The notes under the pieces: model-generated | What the model was told of the DNA's origin: nothing | The model's input: the letters and a program-made list of their open reading frames with translations, nothing else | The model's database searches: none | Program-made: the position numbers and the translations under genes | Origin: an uncultured Clostridiaceae bacterium | GTDB lineage: Bacteria; Bacillota; Clostridia; Lachnospirales; Lachnospiraceae | DNA length: 17,279 nt | Direction: 5' to 3' | NCBI GenBank assembly: GCA_949948825.1 | Contig: CATLIJ010000021.1 | Coordinates: 1-17,279, forward strand | Shown here: piece after piece, positions 13,854-17,279 of the stretch | Position numbering within the stretch: the stretch's first letter is position 1 | How the letters are laid out: the number at the start of each line of letters is the position of its first letter

Positions 13854-14708
13854 ATGAAGCTCATCACAATAAATACCCATAGTCTGGAGGAACCGGATTA
13901 TGAGAGGAAGCTGCATCAGTTTGCAGCTGTGATTCAGGCGGAAAGACCAGAGGTGCTTGCCATGCAGGAGGTCAATCAGTCTGCGGCAGCAGCATGTATG
14001 GAAGAGTCCGGACTTTCCGGATTTGTCAGAAGTCCGGGCTTTACCGGAAGCATCCGGCAGGATAATCATGGGGCAAGGCTGGCAGAGCTTTTGAGGGAAA
14101 AGGGTGTTTCTTATGCCTGGACCTGGGTTCCTGCAAAGCTGGGATATGGAAAGTATGACGAAGGACTGGCTGTGTTCAGCAGCCAGCCGGTCTGTCAGGT
14201 GGATTCTTTCCGGATCAGCCGGTGTGATGATTATGAGAACTGGAAGACCCGCCGGGTCCTGGGGATAAAAACCAGAGAAGGTTGGTTTTATACAGTGCAT
14301 ATGGGATGGTGGGAGGATGAAGAGGAGCCGTTTGAGGAGCTATGGGAACGGCTGGAGGAGCATCTGAAGGCCAGGAAGAAGGAAGCGCCAGTGTGGCTTA
14401 TGGGAGACTTCAACAGTCCTGACAGCATATCCGGACAAGGGTATGATCTGGTGAGAAGGAGCGGATGGCAGGACACCTACCATATGGCTGAGAAAAGAGA
14501 TCAGGGCATTACAGTGTCCAGTGAGATTGACGGCTGGAGAGACCGGGGAGCTGACCAGAAGACTTCCCATAAGCTTCAGCCAGCAGGAATGAGAATTGAT
14601 TATATCTGGTGCAGCAAAATGATTCCGGTTAAGTCTTCTTGTGTGATCTGCAATGGAATACACGATCCGGTGGTATCGGATCACTTTGGAGTAATGGTGC
14701 AATTGTGA
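13854..14708 (+). CDS. mapP: EEP-family phosphatase, probable maltose 6'-phosphate phosphatase
   Basis: The 284-residue soluble protein belongs to the endonuclease/exonuclease/phosphatase (EEP) superfamily. Metal and catalytic motifs are in order: INTHS (6-10), MQEVNQ (Glu39), TVHMGWW (His149), MGDFNSPD (Asp185, Asn187), RIDYIW (Asp249) and SDHFGV (Asp276, His277). Members act on DNA, phosphoinositides or sugar phosphates. In Enterococcus faecalis, MapP, encoded directly downstream of the PTS gene malT, removes phosphate from maltose 6'-phosphate so that intracellular maltose can be used. This gene has the same position, 21 bases after the malT stop, with AGGAGG (13840-13845) 8 bases before its ATG. 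No 6-phospho-alpha-glucosidase is seen in the window, so such a phosphatase would complete the pathway. The fold is certain from motifs; the substrate is inferred from context. Confidence 0.78.
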   Translation: MKLITINTHSLEEPDYERKLHQFAAVIQAERPEVLAMQEVNQSAAAACMEESGLSGFVRSPGFTGSIRQDNHGARLAELLREKGVSYAWTWVPAKLGYGKYDEGLAVFSSQPVCQVDSFRISRCDDYENWKTRRVLGIKTREGWFYTVHMGWWEDEEEPFEELWERLEEHLKARKKEAPVWLMGDFNSPDSISGQGYDLVRRSGWQDTYHMAEKRDQGITVSSEIDGWRDRGADQKTSHKLQPAGMRIDYIWCSKMIPVKSSCVICNGIHDPVVSDHFGVMVQL

Positions 14709-14737
14709 ATGTTTGCTGTCCACAGAAATGTGGAATG

Positions 14738-14744
14738 AGGGGAG
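14738..14744 (+). promoter_or_regulatory. Ribosome binding site fixing the malQ start
   Basis: AGGGGAG, 7 bases before the ATG at 14752. It selects this start over an in-frame upstream codon at 14713, which would add 13 residues that do not belong to the family fold. Confidence 0.7.
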
Positions 14745-14751
14745 ATATGAT

Positions 14752-16254
14752 ATGAACAGATCAGCAGGTGTATTACTTTCTGTTACCAGCCTTCCATCCA
14801 GGTATGGGATTGGCTGTTTTTCAAAGAGTGCATATGATTTTGTGGACTGGCTGAAGGAGGCGGGACAGACCTATTGGCAGATTCTGCCCCTTGGCCCTAC
14901 CAGCTACGGGGATTCACCGTATCAGTCATTTTCTACCTTTGCCGGGAACCCTTATCTGATCAGTCTGGAGGAGCTGATAAAGGAGGGAGTACTGACTGAG
15001 GAAGAGTGCGATGCTGCGGATTTTGGGGAGGAACCGCAGCTGATTGATTATAAGAAAATGTATGAGGCGCGTTATCCCCTTCTTCGGAAAGCTTATGAAC
15101 GAAGCCAGATCAGCGAGAACCCGGATTATCAGCGTTTTGTATGGGAAAATCAGTGGTGGCTGGCAGATTACGCGCTTTTTATGGCTGTGAAGGGCCGGTT
15201 TGACGGGATTCCCTGGACAGAGTGGGCAGAGGATATCCGGCTGCGGTGGGGAAATGCCATAGATTATTACCGCAGAGAGCTATATTTTGACATTGAGTTT
15301 CAGCAGTATATGCAATATCTGTTTTATATTCAGTGGAAAAAGCTGAAGACCTATGCCAATGAAAAGGGCATTCAGATTGTGGGGGATATTCCTATTTATG
15401 TTGCCATGGACAGTGCGGACACCTGGGCGCATCCAGAGCTGTTTCAGCTGAATGAGAACAATGTGCCGTTTGCAGTGGCTGGATGTCCGCCGGACGGATT
15501 TTCTGCCATTGGACAGCTGTGGGGCAATCCCCTGTATCGCTGGGATTATCACAGAAATACAGGATATGAGTGGTGGATCTCCCGACTGGAATATTGCTTC
15601 CGGCTGTATGATGTGGTGCGGATTGACCATTTCCGGGGATTTGACGAGTACTATTCCATTCCCTATGGGGCAAAGACTGCTGTGGAAGGACACTGGGAAA
15701 AAGGGCCGGGAATGAATTTATTTGCCCGTGTGGAGGAGGTTCTTGGCCGGCGGAAGGTGATTGCAGAGGATTTGGGCTATGTGACGGATTCAGTCCGTCA
15801 GCTGGTGAAGGACAGCGGCTTTCCCGGAATGAAGGTGCTGGAGTTTGCTTTTGATTCCAGAGATTCCGGCTGTGCCAATGATTATCTTCCTCATAATTAT
15901 GGAGAAAATTGTGTGGCTTACACAGGAACCCATGACAATGAGACCATTCGGGGCTGGTTTGACTCGATTACAAGGGAAGAGCAGGAACTGGCCAGAGATT
16001 ATCTGTGTGACAGCCGGACGCCGAAAAAGGAGCTGAACTGGTCCTTCATCAGCCTGATTATGCGAAGCGCTGCCCGGGTCTGCATCATTCCCCTGCAGGA
16101 TTATTTGGGATGTGGAAATGAGTGCCGCATGAACAAGCCGTCAACAGTGGGAACGAACTGGAAATGGCGTGTCTCAAAAGAAGAGCTCACCAAAGAGCTT
16201 CAGGAGAAGCTGTATGAAACAGCAAAGAGATATGGGAGGATGAACTGGACATGA
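14752..16254 (+). CDS. malQ: 4-alpha-glucanotransferase (amylomaltase), GH77
   Basis: The 500-residue cytoplasmic enzyme transfers alpha-1,4-glucan units between maltodextrins and releases glucose, so maltose and short maltodextrins become glucose and longer chains. It begins in the usual way with RSAGVLLSVTSLPSRYGIG and QILPLGPTSYGDSPYQSFS (43-61). The catalytic residues are visible: VVRIDHFRGF (Asp292, nucleophile), VIAEDLG (Glu339, acid/base) and GTHDNETI (Asp395, stabiliser). Also present are GDIPIYVAMDSAD (211-223) and the C-terminal NKPSTVGTNWKWR. Length is normal for bacterial MalQ. It follows mapP after a 43-base gap with no terminator, and its stop overlaps the next start as ATGA, so it is in the middle of the operon. 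It would act on maltose freed by MapP; chain elongation would supply substrate to the alpha-glucosidase. Confidence 0.96.
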   Translation: MNRSAGVLLSVTSLPSRYGIGCFSKSAYDFVDWLKEAGQTYWQILPLGPTSYGDSPYQSFSTFAGNPYLISLEELIKEGVLTEEECDAADFGEEPQLIDYKKMYEARYPLLRKAYERSQISENPDYQRFVWENQWWLADYALFMAVKGRFDGIPWTEWAEDIRLRWGNAIDYYRRELYFDIEFQQYMQYLFYIQWKKLKTYANEKGIQIVGDIPIYVAMDSADTWAHPELFQLNENNVPFAVAGCPPDGFSAIGQLWGNPLYRWDYHRNTGYEWWISRLEYCFRLYDVVRIDHFRGFDEYYSIPYGAKTAVEGHWEKGPGMNLFARVEEVLGRRKVIAEDLGYVTDSVRQLVKDSGFPGMKVLEFAFDSRDSGCANDYLPHNYGENCVAYTGTHDNETIRGWFDSITREEQELARDYLCDSRTPKKELNWSFISLIMRSAARVCIIPLQDYLGCGNECRMNKPSTVGTNWKWRVSKEELTKELQEKLYETAKRYGRMNWT

Positions 16255-17279
16255 GGAAAGAATGGTGGCATGGGAAGGTTGCTTATCAAATTTATCCCAA
16301 AAGCTTTTGTGATTCCAATGGAGATGGGATTGGCGATCTGCCGGGAATTACAGGGAAGCTGGATTATCTGAAGGAGCTGGGCATTGACTTGATCTGGATT
16401 TCACCGGTTTATCTGTCGCCGTGTGCAGACCAGGGATATGACATTGCGGATTACTATAAGATTGATCCAGTGTTTGGAACCATGGAGGACATGGACCAGC
16501 TGATTTTGGAGGCAAAGAAGCGGGATATTGGAATTGTGATGGATCTGGTGGTGAATCATTGTTCAGATGAGCATGAATGGTTCCGGAAAGCATGTGCAGA
16601 TCCAGAAGGAGAGTATGGAAAATATTTTTATTTTGAAAAGAAGCAGGATGGAAAGCTGCCCTGCAACTGGAGATCTTATTTTGGAGGTTCTGTGTGGGAG
16701 CCAGTGCCAAACAGTGATTGGTATTATCTCCATGTATTTCACAAAAAGCAACCAGATCTGAACTGGGAAAATCCTGTGGTCCGGGAACGGATCTATGAGA
16801 TGATAAATTGGTGGCTGGATAAGGGGCTGGCTGGATTTCGGATTGATGCGATTATTAATATCAAAAAGCCGGACCAGTTCCGGAATTATCCTCCGGACCG
16901 CGAGGATGGGCTTTGTGATATGGGAACCGTGCTGGCAGATGCATCGGGAATCGGAGAATTTCTGAGGGAGATGAGGGACCGGACCTTCCGTCCTCACGGC
17001 GCATTTTCCGTGGGAGAGGTATTTAATGCCAGGGACGGCGAGCTGGCGGATTTTGCCGGAGAAGACGGATACTTTTCTTCTATATTTGATTTTCGTCAGA
17101 CTGTGGAGGGAAAGTCTGTGGACGGCTGGTATAGAGCCCGAATCCCCTCGACTGAGGATTACAAGAGGTGTTGTTTTGAGAGCCAGAGGGAGATGGAGGG
17201 CATTGGGTTTTATTCCAATATTATTGAGAATCATGACGAGCCGAGAGGAGTCAGCTATTATCTGCCAAAGGAGTCTGAA
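16251..17279 (+). CDS. GH13 alpha-glucosidase / oligo-1,6-glucosidase, 3' end outside window
   Basis: The frame starts at an ATG overlapping the malQ stop (ATGA) and stays open to the last base, giving 343 residues of a protein normally about 550 long. It opens with WWHGKVAYQIYPKSFCDSNG, typical of the GH13 oligo-1,6-glucosidase, alpha-glucosidase and trehalose-6-phosphate hydrolase group. A calcium-type loop DSNGDGIGD spans 21-29. Conserved regions are MDLVVNHCSDEH (97-108), GFRIDAI (nucleophile Asp199), VGEVF (acid/base Glu256) and ENHDEPR (Asp329). There is no signal peptide, so it is cytoplasmic. In this operon it probably hydrolyses maltose, isomaltose and short maltodextrins to glucose. 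Ala follows the nucleophile, where Val is common in alpha-1,6-specific enzymes, so specificity is open. A phospho-sugar substrate cannot be excluded but is less likely beside a mapP-like gene. AGGATGAACTGG precedes the start, so coupling to malQ is likely. Confidence 0.92.
   Translation, partial: MRKEWWHGKVAYQIYPKSFCDSNGDGIGDLPGITGKLDYLKELGIDLIWISPVYLSPCADQGYDIADYYKIDPVFGTMEDMDQLILEAKKRDIGIVMDLVVNHCSDEHEWFRKACADPEGEYGKYFYFEKKQDGKLPCNWRSYFGGSVWEPVPNSDWYYLHVFHKKQPDLNWENPVVRERIYEMINWWLDKGLAGFRIDAIINIKKPDQFRNYPPDREDGLCDMGTVLADASGIGEFLREMRDRTFRPHGAFSVGEVFNARDGELADFAGEDGYFSSIFDFRQTVEGKSVDGWYRARIPSTEDYKRCCFESQREMEGIGFYSNIIENHDEPRGVSYYLPKESE

Noticed and set aside
13575..14300. 241-residue open frame on the - strand across the malT/mapP junction
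   Set aside because: It covers two motif-rich genes and the intergenic ribosome binding site of mapP, and its translation shows no recognisable domain.
16563..17234. 223-residue open frame on the - strand
   Set aside because: It is antisense to the GH13 gene, whose three catalytic residues and conserved regions are all present in the + frame.

Overview
The window looks like chromosomal DNA from a Gram-positive gut anaerobe of the Clostridia, most likely Lachnospiraceae. This is inferred from moderate GC content, strong AGGAGG-type ribosome binding sites, a glucose-family PTS, a MalR-type LacI regulator and the style of the GLUG-repeat surface protein. I cannot name a genus. The ten genes are densely packed, and no mobile element, tRNA, rRNA or CRISPR array is visible.

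Left part (1-3840, + strand): the 3' end of an MMPL/RND-type membrane transporter gene overlaps by 17 bases a gene for a 1003-residue secreted, membrane-anchored protein. That protein has two blocks of GGIAG (GLUG-like) repeats separated by a long predicted coiled coil. The transporter ends in a charged tail of five degenerate 13-residue repeats. A hairpin terminator closes the unit. This pair is the least understood part of the window.

Middle part (3893-8253): a HAD-family phosphatase gene on the - strand faces the terminator. Divergent from it is a two-gene + unit, gltX (glutamyl-tRNA synthetase) followed by an intracellular GH31 alpha-glucosidase, which ends at a strong hairpin plus T-run.

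Right part (8285-17279): a maltose-utilisation locus arranged around a divergent promoter region at 11320-11606. On the - strand run a membrane-bound diguanylate cyclase gene and then malR (LacI family). On the + strand run a maltose-type PTS permease with the order IIA-IIC-IIB, an EEP-family phosphatase resembling MapP (maltose 6'-phosphate phosphatase), malQ (4-alpha-glucanotransferase) and a GH13 alpha-glucosidase cut off by the window end. The + promoter has a near-palindromic GCAAGCGTTTGC site over the expected transcription start, as expected for repression by MalR or CcpA.

Proposed working of the locus: the PTS imports maltose as maltose 6'-phosphate, MapP removes the phosphate, and MalQ with the GH13 enzyme (and perhaps the GH31 enzyme) convert free maltose and maltodextrins to glucose. 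The diguanylate cyclase upstream of malR suggests, without proving, a link between extracellular sensing, c-di-GMP and this sugar pathway. No wholly new system can be demonstrated from sequence alone. The best candidates for follow-up are the MMPL/GLUG-coiled-coil pair and the diguanylate cyclase-malR unit.
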